Positions 39,251-49,347 of a stretch of DNA of 64,000 nt are shown here, in pieces. The DNA is taken from NCBI RefSeq assembly GCF_002563795.1, contig NZ_PDJL01000004.1, forward strand, positions 496,001 through 560,000, read 5' to 3'. Numbering within the stretch: the stretch's first letter is position 1; each line of letters begins with the position of its first letter. This stretch comes from Vibrio sp. ES.051. GTDB lineage: Bacteria; Pseudomonadota; Gammaproteobacteria; Enterobacterales; Vibrionaceae. The notes below the pieces were generated by a model. The model saw only the letters and a list, made by a program, of their open reading frames with translations, was not told where the DNA came from and ran no database searches. The translations under genes and the position numbers were made by a program.

Positions 39251-39320
39251 ATGCTATGGGTTAAGTAGAATGAAGTCAATAGATATTTTTACGTCTAGAC
39301 GTCTAAAGGTATGGATGTTT
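39251..39320 (-). promoter_or_regulatory. metNIQ promoter with MetJ boxes
   Basis: On the minus strand TTGACT (39279-39274) and TAGCAT (39256-39251) are spaced by 17 bp. Immediately upstream lie phased 8-bp MetJ boxes: AGACGTCT (39297-39304, perfect), TTACGTCT (39289-39296) and weaker neighbours at 39281-39288 and 39305-39320. A TATAAT facing gmhB is at 39461-39466. The rest of the 340-bp gap shows no gene. Confidence 0.85.
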
Positions 39321-39498
39321 TATTTCATAAATAACGCGGTGTAAGCTGTGAGTGGAAGGGAGAGAAGGGTCGCTGTAGAGTGACCGACTCTTGTTCAACA
39401 AATCAACGGTTTTAACAGCGCTTCCTGCCAATGAGGTAGTGTTGAGGGTGATAAGGGATGTATAATCTGACGAAACCGAATTAATAGAGAAAGACGTT

Positions 39499-40050
39499 TT
39501 GGCAAAACCTGCTGTTTTTATCGATCGTGATGGCGTGATTAACGTTGATCACGGCTACGTTCATGATGAACATGATTTTGAGTACATTGAAGGTGTGTTT
39601 GAAGCGACGAAAGCGCTGAAACAACAAGGCTATCTACTGGTGCTTGTGACCAACCAATCTGGCATCGCGCGCGGTAAATTCAGTGAGGATCGTTTCTTGT
39701 CACTGACCCAATGGATGGATTGGAATTTTGTCGAGCACGGTGTGGAATTTGATGGTATCTATTACTGCCCGCACCATCCTGAACAAGGTATCGGCGATTA
39801 CAAGCAAGATTGTGATTGCCGCAAGCCAAAGCCAGGCATGTTCATTTCTGCTCGCGATTTTTTGAACATCGATATGGCGAAATCGGTCATGATTGGTGAT
39901 AAAGCGGAAGATATGATGGCGGCTGAAGCGGCGGGTGTCGGCACTAAGATTTTGGTTCGCACTGGCAAACCGATCACTTCACAAGGTGAAGCGCTGGCGA
40001 AGGTGGTGCTTGATAGCGTGGCTGACGTACCTGGATATCTACAGAAGTAA
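39499..40050 (+). CDS. gmhB: D-glycero-beta-D-manno-heptose 1,7-bisphosphate 7-phosphatase
   Basis: This 183-residue HAD phosphatase has DxD at D9/D11 (FIDRDGVIN) and the zinc-ligand Cys-His set YYCPHHPEQ...CDCRKPKPG. It removes the 7-phosphate in ADP-heptose synthesis for the LPS core. The start is TTG at 39499, preceded by AGAGAAAG; no ATG or GTG in frame gives the conserved N-terminus. It lies between metNIQ and the tre operon, as in V. cholerae. Confidence 0.94.
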   Translation: MAKPAVFIDRDGVINVDHGYVHDEHDFEYIEGVFEATKALKQQGYLLVLVTNQSGIARGKFSEDRFLSLTQWMDWNFVEHGVEFDGIYYCPHHPEQGIGDYKQDCDCRKPKPGMFISARDFLNIDMAKSVMIGDKAEDMMAAEAAGVGTKILVRTGKPITSQGEALAKVVLDSVADVPGYLQK

Positions 40051-40154
40051 TCCCCAAAAAGTGGTGTGTTTAAGGGAGGCGTTTGCTTCCCTTTTATTCT
40101 ATTGCTGTTAAAGTTCAAACACCTAACTATTCACCTATCCTGATTTAGTCATTT

Positions 40155-41099
40155 ATGAGCAAAAAACTCACCATTCTTGATATCGCGAAACTGGCTGGTG
40201 TCGGCAAGTCGACGGTAAGCCGAGTGTTAACCAACGACCCAAAAGTGAAACCACAAACGCGTAAGAAAGTTGAGCAAATCATTCGTGAGTCTGGTTACGT
40301 GCCGTCGAAATCTGCGCAGTCGATGCGTGGAGGCAGTCAAAAAGTCATTGGAGTGATTATCTCCCGTCTCGACTCTCCGTCCGAAAACCGCGCTGTCAGT
40401 ACCATGCTTAATCGGTTGTACTCGGCAGGTTATGATGTGGTGATTATGGAGAGTCAGTTTGACCGTGATAAGACCAACGAACATTTGGAGGTGCTTAAGC
40501 GTCGTAATGTGGATGGTATCATCGTATTTGGTTTTACAGGGTGTGATGAGCGAGCGTTGGCGGAGTGGGGGAGCCGTATTGTTGTTATCGCGATGGATAC
40601 CGATGAAGTGTCGTCTATCAATTACGATAACCAAGGCGTGATTGAAAAGGCATTGGCATACATAACCCAGCGGTCACTTTCTCGTGTTGCCTACATTGGC
40701 GTTGACCCAGAAGATCGAACGACAGGCTTAGCTCGTTTGAATGCCTATAGAGCGTGGTGTGAGCGCAAACACATTGTCCCTTGTTTCCAGACAGGGAAAC
40801 TCAACCATGAGAGTGCGTACCAGCTCGTCGATCAAGTGCTGCAAACCGATACGCAAGCGATTGTTTGCGCAAGTGATACCATTGCGCTGGGTGTGATAAA
40901 GCGTCTACAAGAGCTAGATCGAGAAGATGTAGTGGTAACAGGCGTAGGTGGAAATGAGCTGCTTTCTTTCCTTTTTCCTAAAATATTCAGCGTTGACCCC
41001 GGCTATGCCTATGCTGGTGAAAAAGCTGCTGAGATGCTGATTAATCAATTAAGTGGCGACGACTCAGTCGTTCACTTTACTCAACAGCCAGTCTGCTGA
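40155..41099 (+). CDS. treR: Trehalose operon repressor TreR (LacI family)
   Basis: A 314-residue protein with helix-turn-helix LTILDIAKLAGVGKSTVSRVL and the LacI hinge and effector domain. The effector in E. coli is trehalose-6-phosphate. Two matching GGGAA-TTCCC operators lie between treR and treB. The gene is co-directional with treBC and could be under its own upstream promoter. Confidence 0.94.
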   Translation: MSKKLTILDIAKLAGVGKSTVSRVLTNDPKVKPQTRKKVEQIIRESGYVPSKSAQSMRGGSQKVIGVIISRLDSPSENRAVSTMLNRLYSAGYDVVIMESQFDRDKTNEHLEVLKRRNVDGIIVFGFTGCDERALAEWGSRIVVIAMDTDEVSSINYDNQGVIEKALAYITQRSLSRVAYIGVDPEDRTTGLARLNAYRAWCERKHIVPCFQTGKLNHESAYQLVDQVLQTDTQAIVCASDTIALGVIKRLQELDREDVVVTGVGGNELLSFLFPKIFSVDPGYAYAGEKAAEMLINQLSGDDSVVHFTQQPVC

Positions 41100-41152
41100 G
41101 CATCCTTCCTAAGAAATTCTGCTTTAAAATTATACTGTGATCACTCTCAATT

Positions 41153-41170
41153 AATGGGATTGTTCCCATT
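41153..41170 (+). promoter_or_regulatory. TreR operator 1
   Basis: AATGGGATTGTTCCCATT is a palindrome matching the TreR site. It lies upstream of TTGTTT (41171-41176) and AATATT (41193-41198), a possible treB promoter, and is paired with operator 2 about 55 bp downstream. Confidence 0.8.
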
Positions 41171-41207
41171 TTGTTTTTTGTCTTTGGGTGGCAATATTAA
41201 AATTAAG

Positions 41208-41227
41208 AAATGGGAATGTTCCCATTT
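41208..41227 (+). promoter_or_regulatory. TreR operator 2
   Basis: AAATGGGAATGTTCCCATTT is a perfect palindrome apart from the centre, similar to the E. coli TreR operator. It sits just downstream of the candidate treB promoter and could block transcription or allow looping with operator 1. Confidence 0.85.
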
Positions 41228-41278
41228 ATAAAAATAAAATGATGAATCGAATGTATCCAATACAGGGTGGACAAAGTT

Positions 41279-42703
41279 ATGAGTAAGATTGCGCGTAAAG
41301 ACGTGGAGCGTCTTATTGAGCTGGTCGGGGGACCGGACAATATTGCCAGTGTAAGCCATTGTTTAACTCGCTTGCGTTTTGTTCTCAATGATACGGACAA
41401 AGCAGACACGAAACAGTTAGAAGCACTACCGATGGTGAAGGGCTGTTTTACCAACGCAGGCCAGTTCCAAGTGGTGATTGGTACTGAAGTCGATGAGGTT
41501 TACAAAGTACTGATCGAGCTAAGCGGCAAAAGTGAAGCGAGCAAAGACGAAGCAAAAAATTCCGCTCGCCAAAATATGAACATTATTGAACGCGGTATCT
41601 CACACCTTGCTGAAATCTTTGTTCCTTTATTGCCGGCAATCATTACCGGCGGTCTCATTCTTGGTTTCCGTAATGTCATTGGCGACATCAAGATGTTTGA
41701 TGGCCAAACCTTGACAGAAATCAGCCAATTCTGGGCAACGGTCCACTCATTTCTGTGGTTGATTGGTGAAGCGATTTTCTTCTTCCTACCTGTTGGTGTG
41801 TGCTGGTCTACCGTGAAAAAGCTCGGCGGGACACCCATTCTTGGTATCACGCTGGGTGTGACGCTGGTTTCTCCTCAATTAATGAACGCCTACCTGATCG
41901 GTAAACAAGCCCCAGAAGTGTGGGACTTTGGGTTGTTCGTCATCGAAAAAGTCGGTTATCAAGCGCAAGTGATCCCTGCAATGTTGGCGGGGATCGCATT
42001 GGCGTTTATTGAAACGAATCTAAAACGCATCATTCCCTCTTACCTGTACTTAGTGGTGGTGCCGTTTGTTTCTATCATCATTTCTGTGATTCTTGCGCAC
42101 TCTATCATTGGTCCATTTGGCCGCCTGTTAGGCGACGGCGTGGCATTCGCAGCGAAAGCCGCCATGACGGGTGACTTTGCAATGATTGGCTCGACCATTT
42201 TTGGCTTTCTGTATGCGCCACTGGTGATTACCGGTATTCATCACACTACCAACGCAGTAGACCTGCAGTTGATGCAAGAGTTAGGCGGCACACCAATTTG
42301 GCCTCTGATTGCACTTTCAAACATCGCTCAAGCGTCTGCAGTGGTTGGCATCATTATTATCAGCAAAAAACATGGCGAACGTGATATCTCTGTTCCAGCG
42401 GCCATCTCAGCGTACTTAGGTGTTACTGAGCCCGCGATGTACGGTATTAACCTAAAGTATAAATTCCCCATGTTAAGCGCGATGATCGGTAGTGCGTGTG
42501 CTGCCGCCATTTGTGGCAGTGCTGGCGTAATGGCTAATGGTATTGGTGTGGGTGGCTTACCAGGTATTTTATCGATTCAACCACAGTTCTGGGGTGTGTT
42601 TGCGGTGGCGATGTTAGTGGCGACGGTGGTTCCTGCGACATTGACTTTGGTTCTCTATAAGCGAGCCAAAATCAAAGGAGAGCTTGAGACTGCAAGCGCG
42701 TAA
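41279..42703 (+). CDS. treB: Trehalose PTS permease EIIBC
   Basis: The start at the ATG at 41279 (AGGGTGG ribosome site) gives 474 residues; a GTG 12 bp upstream is less likely. The N-terminal EIIB domain carries the phosphorylated Cys in SVSHCLTRLRF. The EIIC membrane domain follows (GLILGFRNVIGD, GITHHTTNAV-type sequence). It imports trehalose as trehalose-6-phosphate with EIIA from the glucose system. It is followed by treC. Confidence 0.95.
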   Translation: MSKIARKDVERLIELVGGPDNIASVSHCLTRLRFVLNDTDKADTKQLEALPMVKGCFTNAGQFQVVIGTEVDEVYKVLIELSGKSEASKDEAKNSARQNMNIIERGISHLAEIFVPLLPAIITGGLILGFRNVIGDIKMFDGQTLTEISQFWATVHSFLWLIGEAIFFFLPVGVCWSTVKKLGGTPILGITLGVTLVSPQLMNAYLIGKQAPEVWDFGLFVIEKVGYQAQVIPAMLAGIALAFIETNLKRIIPSYLYLVVVPFVSIIISVILAHSIIGPFGRLLGDGVAFAAKAAMTGDFAMIGSTIFGFLYAPLVITGIHHTTNAVDLQLMQELGGTPIWPLIALSNIAQASAVVGIIIISKKHGERDISVPAAISAYLGVTEPAMYGINLKYKFPMLSAMIGSACAAAICGSAGVMANGIGVGGLPGILSIQPQFWGVFAVAMLVATVVPATLTLVLYKRAKIKGELETASA

Positions 42704-42794
42704 TTCAATCAGAGGTAGCGGTGTCGTTGCCTCTTCTTATTTTTCTATTTTCAAATTTTTTAAGTTTCCGATGACTGGTAAGTGAGTGTTAGAA

Positions 42795-44480
42795 ATGACA
42801 ATGACCAAGCATAATGAGAGCTGGTGGAAAACCGCAACCATCTACCAAATTTACCCAAAAAGCTTTTGTGACAGTGGAAGTAAAGGCACGGGCGATATTA
42901 AAGGGATCATTTCTAAACTGGATTATCTCAAGCACCTAGGTGTCGATGCGATTTGGCTGACGCCGGTGTATCAGTCGCCAATGATCGACAACGGGTATGA
43001 CATTTCCGATTACTACGCGATCAACCCAGAGTTTGGCACGATGCAAGATTTCGAGAACTTGCTGGCAGAGGCGCACCTGCTGGGCATTCGTATCATCATG
43101 GACATCGTCGTCAACCATACGTCGACTGAGCATCAGTGGTTTCAATCGGCGTTAGGAAATAAAAACAGCCCATATCGTGATTATTACATTTGGAAAGATC
43201 CGGTAGATGGCGCAGAGCCAAACAATTGGCAATCGAAGTTTGGTGGTAATGCGTGGGAGCTGGATGAAGCCACTGGCCAATACTACTTACACCTTTTCGC
43301 TAAAGAGCAGGCGGATTTGAACTGGGAAAATCCAGTAGTGCGTGAAGAAGTCAAAAAGGTGATCCGTTTTTGGGCAGAGAAAGGCGTGGATGGTTTCCGC
43401 CTCGACGTCATTAACCTAATTTCTAAACAGCAAGATTTCCCGAGTGATGATATTGGTGATGGCCGCCGTTTTTACACTGATGGGCCACGTGTGCATGAGT
43501 TTCTACAAGAAATCAGTGCCGCGGTATTCCAGAAATACGGTAGCGTGACCGTCGGTGAGATGTCGTCAACCACGCTAGAACATTGCCAGCAGTACTCTTC
43601 GTTAGATGGTAAAGAGCTGTCGATGGTGTTCAACTTCCACCATCTGAAGGTCGATTATCCCAATGGTGAAAAATGGACCAAAGCACCGTTTGACTTCATT
43701 CAGCTAAAACAAATTTTCAACCATTGGCAAACGGGTTTGAATGGACAAGGTTGGGGGGCGCTGTTTTGGTGTAACCACGACCAACCCCGTGTTGTTAGCC
43801 GTTTGGGCGACGATAAACAATACCGAGTGGAATCGGCCAAGATGCTCGCCGCGTCAGTGCACATGATGCAAGGTACGCCGTACATTTATCAAGGTGAAGA
43901 GATTGGTATGACCAATCCAGGCTATAGTGAGATCAATCAGTATCACGATGTAGAAAGCATCAATATGTACGATCTCATGGTGCATCGCGATGGCGTGTCA
44001 CACCACGACATGATGGCGATTCTGGCGCAGAAATCACGTGATAATTCGCGTACGCCAATGCAGTGGAATAGCCAAAAACATGCGGGTTTTACTCAAGGGA
44101 CACCATGGCTTGAAGTGGCAAGCAATTATCCAGACATTAACGCAGAACACGCGATTGCGGATTTGAATTCCGTCTTCTATTTCTACAAGCGTTTGATTGA
44201 GCTACGTAAACAAGTACCAGTGATCACAGACGGCAGTTATGAAGACTTGCTACCAGAGCATCAACGTATTTTTGCTTATGTTCGTCAAAATGAGCGCCAA
44301 ACGCTGCTGTGTATCAATAACTATTATGGCGAAGAGGTCGAGTGTGTTTTGCCGGAATATGTTGATATGAACAAAGCCAAGAACTTGCTTTCTAATTATC
44401 AAAATTCAGCCAGCGCGGTGGCCTCTCATCATCAAATATTACGACCGTACGAAACACGAATTTTGTTGATAGAAGGCTAG
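42795..44480 (+). CDS. treC: Trehalose-6-phosphate hydrolase (alpha,alpha-phosphotrehalase)
   Basis: The start is set at the ATG at 42795 (561 residues), with GTG 42786 upstream and ATG 42801 downstream as alternatives. It is a GH13 enzyme with the catalytic Asp in VDGFRLDVINL, Glu in VGEMSS and Asp in WCNHDQPRV, and the TIYQIYPKSF start typical of the family. It splits trehalose-6-phosphate into glucose and glucose-6-phosphate. It is downstream of treB and upstream of a terminator. Confidence 0.95.
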   Translation: MTMTKHNESWWKTATIYQIYPKSFCDSGSKGTGDIKGIISKLDYLKHLGVDAIWLTPVYQSPMIDNGYDISDYYAINPEFGTMQDFENLLAEAHLLGIRIIMDIVVNHTSTEHQWFQSALGNKNSPYRDYYIWKDPVDGAEPNNWQSKFGGNAWELDEATGQYYLHLFAKEQADLNWENPVVREEVKKVIRFWAEKGVDGFRLDVINLISKQQDFPSDDIGDGRRFYTDGPRVHEFLQEISAAVFQKYGSVTVGEMSSTTLEHCQQYSSLDGKELSMVFNFHHLKVDYPNGEKWTKAPFDFIQLKQIFNHWQTGLNGQGWGALFWCNHDQPRVVSRLGDDKQYRVESAKMLAASVHMMQGTPYIYQGEEIGMTNPGYSEINQYHDVESINMYDLMVHRDGVSHHDMMAILAQKSRDNSRTPMQWNSQKHAGFTQGTPWLEVASNYPDINAEHAIADLNSVFYFYKRLIELRKQVPVITDGSYEDLLPEHQRIFAYVRQNERQTLLCINNYYGEEVECVLPEYVDMNKAKNLLSNYQNSASAVASHHQILRPYETRILLIEG

Positions 44481-44512
44481 GTGATTGACCTTCTAGGATT
44501 TCAATCTTAATC

Positions 44513-44546
44513 AAAAGGCTTTGGGGTGTTCTCCAAAGCCTTTTTT
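44513..44546 (+). terminator. Terminator of the tre operon
   Basis: AAAGGCTTTGG pairs with CCAAAGCCTTT around an 8-nt loop and is followed by TTTT. Confidence 0.92.
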
Positions 44547-44552
44547 GCGTCT

Positions 44553-45170
44553 TTAAGAGCCATAGGAGACGGAATAACGGTGGGGTTTATGGTTCATTGC
44601 CAGTACGACATTCAGTGCCAATGCACCGAAAATTGATAGAGCAACCACCTCAAGCGAGACAAAAAAGAACGAGGCGAACAGAATACACGCATCAATAGCC
44701 ATTTGGCTTTTACCGACTGAAACACCGAATTTATCCTGAATGAACAAACAAAGCACGTTGAAGCCACCAAGGCTAGAACGATGTCTGAATAAGATCAGCA
44801 TACCCAAGCCCATTAATAGGCCACCGATGAGCGCACAATAAACTTCGTTTACTGATTCCAGCGAAATCAGCAAATAAAGATGATCGGCAAAGATAGAGAC
44901 TAAAGCACCAGAAATTGCACTGTTAATGGCGAAATGACGGCCGAAGCGTTGCCATGCGAGTAAGTAAAAAGGACTGTTAGCCAAAAAATAAAGCGTACCA
45001 AACGTAAAAGGTGTAAATTGGCTGATAAGCAGAGCCAATCCGGTTGTCCCTCCAGTAAGAAGGTTTGCGGATTGGAGAAAGAAAACCCCTTGAGCGACCA
45101 AAAAGGTCCCGGTGAGAATTGCTATCCAGTCTTCTTTTAGTGAGTGTTTTTCCATCAAGTTTGCAGTCAT
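44553..45170 (-). CDS. YitT-family membrane protein
   Basis: A 205-residue inner-membrane protein with about five to six hydrophobic segments and the family-like glycine-rich LTGGTTGLALLIS and RHRSSLGGFNVL motifs. The YitT/YpjC group (DUF161) has no agreed function; some members are discussed as transporters. It ends next to the tre terminator, convergent with treC, and is divergent from glyA. Confidence 0.72.
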   Translation of the reverse strand: MTANLMEKHSLKEDWIAILTGTFLVAQGVFFLQSANLLTGGTTGLALLISQFTPFTFGTLYFLANSPFYLLAWQRFGRHFAINSAISGALVSIFADHLYLLISLESVNEVYCALIGGLLMGLGMLILFRHRSSLGGFNVLCLFIQDKFGVSVGKSQMAIDACILFASFFFVSLEVVALSIFGALALNVVLAMNHKPHRYSVSYGS

Positions 45171-45427
45171 TGGTGATAAACAAGGCGAGCATAGTAGTAA
45201 AAAGATGATCTTTTCGGTAGTTAAAGGGTAAAATTTACGGTAAACCTATGTAATTGCTATTTTACAGAGTGTAAAGCCGAAAATTGACAGTCGATAAGTC
45301 ATGGTAGAGGTTTGCAGCATCGCCATGATATTTATTGCTTGTCATCATGAAAAAACTGCATGAGAAAAAGTGTAAATTTCTCTTTATGACCCAGATCGAA
45401 TTATGTAGAATGCGCGCCATTAGAGTG

Positions 45428-45443
45428 ACGAAAACGTTTGCGT
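45428..45443 (+). promoter_or_regulatory. PurR operator of glyA
   Basis: ACGAAAACGTTTGCGT differs at one base from the PurR consensus ACGCAAACGTTTGCGT. It lies just downstream of a candidate -10 (TAGAAT, 45406-45411) in the 331-bp yitT-glyA gap, which otherwise shows no gene. In E. coli glyA is also PurR-controlled. Confidence 0.85.
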
Positions 45444-45501
45444 AGGGTCATTCAACAGTTTTTTTGTAACTTTCAGTACCAATCTGAGTCAGGAGATACA
45501 G

Positions 45502-46752
45502 ATGCTTAAGCGTGATATGAACATCGCAGATTACGATGCGGAACTGTTCGCAGCTATCCAAGAAGAAACTCTTCGTCAGGAAGAACACATTGAACTCATC
45601 GCCTCTGAAAACTACACAAGCCCACGTGTAATGGAAGCGCAAGGTTCTCAGCTAACGAACAAATACGCTGAAGGCTACCCAGGCAAGCGTTACTACGGCG
45701 GTTGTGAGTACGTTGATAAAGCAGAACAGCTTGCTATCGATCGTGCATGTGAGCTTTTTGGGTGTGAATACGCGAACGTACAGCCTCACTCAGGTTCTCA
45801 AGCAAACAGCGCCGTATACATGGCGCTGCTCAACCCAGGCGACACGGTGCTAGGCATGAGTCTAGCGCACGGCGGTCATCTAACTCACGGCTCTCCGGTA
45901 AATTTCTCTGGTAAACACTACAATGTTATCCCTTACGGTATCGATGAAGCGGGTCAAATCAACTACGACGAGATGGAACAGCTCGCGCTTGAGCACAATC
46001 CTAAGATGATCATCGGTGGTTTTTCGGCTTACTCGCAAATCGTGGATTGGAAACGCATGCGTGAAATCGCAGACAAAGTGGACGCGTACCTATTCGTAGA
46101 TATGGCACACGTAGCTGGCCTTATCGCAGCGGGTGAATACCCAACACCAGTACCACACGCACATGTTGTGACAACCACCACGCACAAAACGCTAGCTGGC
46201 CCACGTGGCGGTCTGATCCTGTCTAATGCAGGTGAAGACATGTACAAGAAGCTCAACTCAGCGGTGTTCCCTGGTGGTCAAGGTGGCCCTCTAATGCACG
46301 TTATCGCTGGTAAAGCTGTCGCATTTAAAGAAGCGATGGAGCCAGAGTTTAAACAATACCAAGCTCGCGTCGTAAAAAACGCTAAGGCAATGGTTGATCA
46401 GTTCCAAGAGCGCGGTTACAAAATTGTATCTAACAGTACAGAGAACCACTTATTCCTCGTCGACTTAATCGACAAAAATATCACTGGTAAAGATGCGGAC
46501 GCAGCACTAGGTGCGGCAAACATTACTGTAAACAAAAACTCAGTACCAAATGATCCACGTAGCCCGTTCGTGACGTCTGGTATCCGAGTGGGTACGCCAG
46601 CAATCACTCGCCGTGGCTTCACTGAAGAAGATGCAAAAGAGTTAGCGAACTGGATGTGTGACGTTTTGGATAACATCGGCAATGAGGAAGTTATCGCAGC
46701 GACAAAACAGAAAGTACTAGCGATCTGTAAGCGTTTACCCGTTTACGCGTAA
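45502..46752 (+). CDS. glyA: Serine hydroxymethyltransferase
   Basis: A 416-residue PLP enzyme with the conserved start [30 protein letters not shown], and the PLP-binding Lys in [15 protein letters not shown] near 229. It converts serine and tetrahydrofolate to glycine and methylene-tetrahydrofolate. A PurR operator and a long upstream control region are visible. It stands alone and is followed by a terminator. Confidence 0.97.
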   Translation: MLKRDMNIADYDAELFAAIQEETLRQEEHIELIASENYTSPRVMEAQGSQLTNKYAEGYPGKRYYGGCEYVDKAEQLAIDRACELFGCEYANVQPHSGSQANSAVYMALLNPGDTVLGMSLAHGGHLTHGSPVNFSGKHYNVIPYGIDEAGQINYDEMEQLALEHNPKMIIGGFSAYSQIVDWKRMREIADKVDAYLFVDMAHVAGLIAAGEYPTPVPHAHVVTTTTHKTLAGPRGGLILSNAGEDMYKKLNSAVFPGGQGGPLMHVIAGKAVAFKEAMEPEFKQYQARVVKNAKAMVDQFQERGYKIVSNSTENHLFLVDLIDKNITGKDADAALGAANITVNKNSVPNDPRSPFVTSGIRVGTPAITRRGFTEEDAKELANWMCDVLDNIGNEEVIAATKQKVLAICKRLPVYA

Positions 46753-46809
46753 TTTTCTTTGTAAACGTTAGCCTCATAGGCTGAGTCGATTTCGAAAAAT
46801 CGCGAAATT

Positions 46810-46836
46810 CTAAGGTCCTCAATTGAGGGCCTTTTT
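46810..46836 (+). terminator. Terminator after glyA
   Basis: The stem AAGGTCCTC with GAGGGCCTT (46812-46833, one G-T pair) is followed by TTTG. Confidence 0.85.
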
Positions 46837-46899
46837 GTTTTCTAACGTTTGGGTAAGTCCTCAGTATACTCCCTATAAGCGGGAGGGGTGACCTGTTCT

Positions 46900-47033
46900 G
46901 TTATTTTGAACTATTGAGGAACGAACGTGATTCAGAATCTGTTTTCAGAGTGCTGTCTGCTTAGGGGAAAGGCTTAGAGTACCAGAGTGTGTGAAACAAG
47001 ATTCCTGATTCCACTTAGGCTGGTCGGAATGAC
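46900..47033. repeat. Imperfect inverted-repeat intergenic element between glyA and lipA
   Basis: The ends GTTATTTTGA (46900-46909) and TCGGAATGAC (47024-47033) are imperfect inverted repeats. Internal GATTCAGAATCTG and AAGATTCCTGATTCC segments also match in reverse orientation. The layout resembles Vibrio/Shewanella repeats beginning GTCATTCC. The 374-bp glyA-lipA gap otherwise holds only two terminators. Confidence 0.5.
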
Positions 47034-47077
47034 ATGCACCGAATAAGAAGGGGTAGGGAGGCTTTTGTGTTTAGATA

Positions 47078-47108
47078 CAAAAAGGTTGGCGAAAGACCAA
47101 CCTTTTTG
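47078..47108. terminator. Bidirectional terminator before lipA's 3' end
   Basis: CAAAAAGGTTGG pairs with CCAACCTTTTTG around CGAAAGA, giving a terminator readable on both strands; it ends lipA on the minus strand. Confidence 0.88.
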
Positions 47109-47126
47109 TTATTAAAAGCAAGTCGC

Positions 47127-48092
47127 TTATTTGATCTCAAGACCTTGCGCTTGCATATCGGCGTGGTAAGAAGAACGAACGAATGGGCCACAGGCAGCGT
47201 GAGTGAAGCCTAGATCCAGTGCGATTTCTTTGAGCTCGTCAAACTCTGATGGCGGAACGTAACGCTCTACTGGCAGATGGTGACGGCTTGGCGCTAAGTA
47301 TTGACCGAGAGTCAACATGGTGACGCCATGTTCACGCAGGTCCTTGAGTACTTCAACAATTTCTTCTTTTGTCTCACCAAGTCCCATCATTAACCCTGAT
47401 TTAGTCGGAATGTCTGGGTGCTGCTCTTTGAATTTTTTCAGTAATTGTAGAGACCATTTGTAGTTCGCGCCTGGGCGAGCTTTACGGTAAAGACGCGGTG
47501 CCGTTTCTAGGTTGTGGTTGAAGACATCTGGCGGGTTGTCTTTCATTAGATCAAGTGCCACATCCATACGACCACGGAAGTCAGGAACTAGTGTTTCAAT
47601 CTTAATGTGGGGGTTCAACGCACGGATCTCGCGGTTACAGTCGGCAAAGTGCTGTGCGCCACCATCACGCAGGTCGTCACGGTCTACAGAAGTGATGACG
47701 ACGTATTTCAGCTTCATGTCGGCGATGGTTTTCGCCAGTTTTTGAGGCTCTTCTGCTTCAGGAGTCAGTGGGCGACCATGAGCAACATCACAGAAAGGAC
47801 AACGACGGGTACAGATCGCACCTAGGATCATAAAGGTCGCTGTACCGTGGTTAAAACATTCCGCCAGATTAGGACAAGAGGCTTCTTCACATACTGAGTG
47901 AAGTTTGTTCTTGCGCATTGCCGCTTTGATGTCTTGAATTCGTTGGCTATCGGCTGGCAGCTTGATTTTCATCCAATCAGGCTTACGTAACACTTCTTTC
48001 TGCTCTGAAGGCATATTCTTTACGGGAATCAATGCCATTTTATCGGCGTCACGATATTTAACGCCTTTTTCCATCTGGATTGGTTTGCTCAT
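47127..48092 (-). CDS. lipA: Lipoyl synthase LipA
   Basis: A 321-residue radical-SAM enzyme. The auxiliary cluster Cys motif [12 protein letters not shown] and the radical-SAM motif CTRRCPFCD are both intact. It inserts two sulfurs into protein-bound octanoyl groups. The start ATG overlaps the lipB stop codon by 4 bp, so the two are coupled. Confidence 0.97.
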   Translation of the reverse strand: MSKPIQMEKGVKYRDADKMALIPVKNMPSEQKEVLRKPDWMKIKLPADSQRIQDIKAAMRKNKLHSVCEEASCPNLAECFNHGTATFMILGAICTRRCPFCDVAHGRPLTPEAEEPQKLAKTIADMKLKYVVITSVDRDDLRDGGAQHFADCNREIRALNPHIKIETLVPDFRGRMDVALDLMKDNPPDVFNHNLETAPRLYRKARPGANYKWSLQLLKKFKEQHPDIPTKSGLMMGLGETKEEIVEVLKDLREHGVTMLTLGQYLAPSRHHLPVERYVPPSEFDELKEIALDLGFTHAACGPFVRSSYHADMQAQGLEIK

Positions 48093-48751
48093 GCTTTATT
48101 ACCTTGAGAAGGTGCTTCTGTGCTGAATTCTACTCGCTCGTAATCGAGCAAAGTAACGAGTTCTTCTATTAATTGTTTTTCTACGGTTTCTACGTCGTCT
48201 GGGCCGCCAAACTGGTTAACCTGAACCATTTCCATGCCTTCATAACCACAAGGGTTAATACGTAGAAATGGTGTTAAGTCCATATTGACGTTCAGGGCTA
48301 AGCCATGGAACGAGCATCCTTTACGAATGCGTAAACCGAGAGAGCATATTTTCTTACCGTTGACATAAACGCCTGGAGCGTCAGGGCGTGCGGCTGCGTC
48401 GATATTGTATGCTTTTAATGTGTTGATCACGAGGTTCTCGATGTGTGTCACGAGATCTCGTACGCCCAATTTTTTACGACGTAAGTTGATCAAGAAGTAA
48501 GCCACAAGTTGACCCGGACCATGATAAGTGACTTGACCACCGCGGTCGCTTTGTACAACAGGAATATCACCCGTGTTAATCAGGTGCTCAGCTTTGCCAG
48601 CCTGACCTTGAGTGAATACTGGGTTATGTTCTACCAGCCAAACTTCATCAGGGGTTTCATCCGAGCGTTGATCGGTGAACTCATGCATTGCCTTCCATAC
48701 CGGCTCATAGTCTTGGCGTCCAAGTCGTTTTACAACAAGTTGGTGTGGCAT
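48089..48751 (-). CDS. lipB: Octanoyltransferase LipB
   Basis: A 220-residue enzyme with catalytic Cys in [10 protein letters not shown] and Lys in [13 protein letters not shown], plus [16 protein letters not shown]. It transfers octanoyl from ACP to lipoyl-dependent enzymes, and LipA then adds sulfur. It is downstream of ybeD on the same strand. Confidence 0.96.
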   Translation of the reverse strand: MPHQLVVKRLGRQDYEPVWKAMHEFTDQRSDETPDEVWLVEHNPVFTQGQAGKAEHLINTGDIPVVQSDRGGQVTYHGPGQLVAYFLINLRRKKLGVRDLVTHIENLVINTLKAYNIDAAARPDAPGVYVNGKKICSLGLRIRKGCSFHGLALNVNMDLTPFLRINPCGYEGMEMVQVNQFGGPDDVETVEKQLIEELVTLLDYERVEFSTEAPSQGNKA

Positions 48752-48874
48752 GGGAATTCCTGTCGCTAATATATAAAGTTTTTGGATTATAAACTGGATA
48801 CACCAGATGCTCTACCGTTGAGTCACGGATTTTTAGCTAAAAGAAATAAACGGTCACAGTATCTGGTTGATAAA

Positions 48875-48908
48875 TAAAAAGAAAGCAGCCGAAAGCTGCT
48901 TTCAAAAA
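48875..48908 (-). terminator. Terminator after ybeD
   Basis: On the minus strand GAAAGCAGC-TTTCG-GCTGCTTTC is followed by TTTTTATTT. Confidence 0.85.
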
Positions 48909-48929
48909 AAATTTAATCCATCAAAAAAA

Positions 48930-49208
48930 CTATAGAACCATGCGCACAATATCAATGTCACCTAACTCTTTGTATAGGGTTTCAACCTGCTCGATAGAGG
49001 TTGCCGTGATATTGATTGACACCGAGTGGTAGTTGCCCTTAGCACTTGGTTTTACTTTTGGGCTGTAGTCACCTGGAGCATGGCGCTGAATGACTTCAAG
49101 GACAAGTTCTGGAAGTTCAGGCTTTGCATGCCCCATTACCTTGTAAGTAAAAGAACAAGGGAACTCAAGCAGGTCTTTTAATTTTGCATCAGAGTTGATG
49201 GTTAGCAT
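48930..49208 (-). CDS. ybeD: YbeD, DUF493 family
   Basis: A 92-residue small protein with the DUF493 features [15 protein letters not shown] and [12 protein letters not shown] and an ACT-like fold expected from the family. It lies between dacA and lipB, as in E. coli. Its function is not settled. It starts ATG at 49208. Confidence 0.92.
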   Translation of the reverse strand: MLTINSDAKLKDLLEFPCSFTYKVMGHAKPELPELVLEVIQRHAPGDYSPKVKPSAKGNYHSVSINITATSIEQVETLYKELGDIDIVRMVL

Positions 49209-49287
49209 ATCGGTAACTCCAGTTGGTATTCGTTGCGGTGCGAAATAGTACAGTCAAATAAAGGGGAACTCAAGATGAGGATCACAG

Positions 49288-49318
49288 ACTTAAAAAGCCG
49301 CCATGGGAGGCGGCTTAG
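49288..49318 (-). terminator. Terminator after dacA
   Basis: AAGCCGCC (49295-49302) pairs with GGCGGCTT (49309-49316) and is followed by TTTTTAAG on the minus strand. Confidence 0.88.
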
Positions 49319-49347
49319 CGAGTATGTTTGCGACTCTAGGGTTCTAT

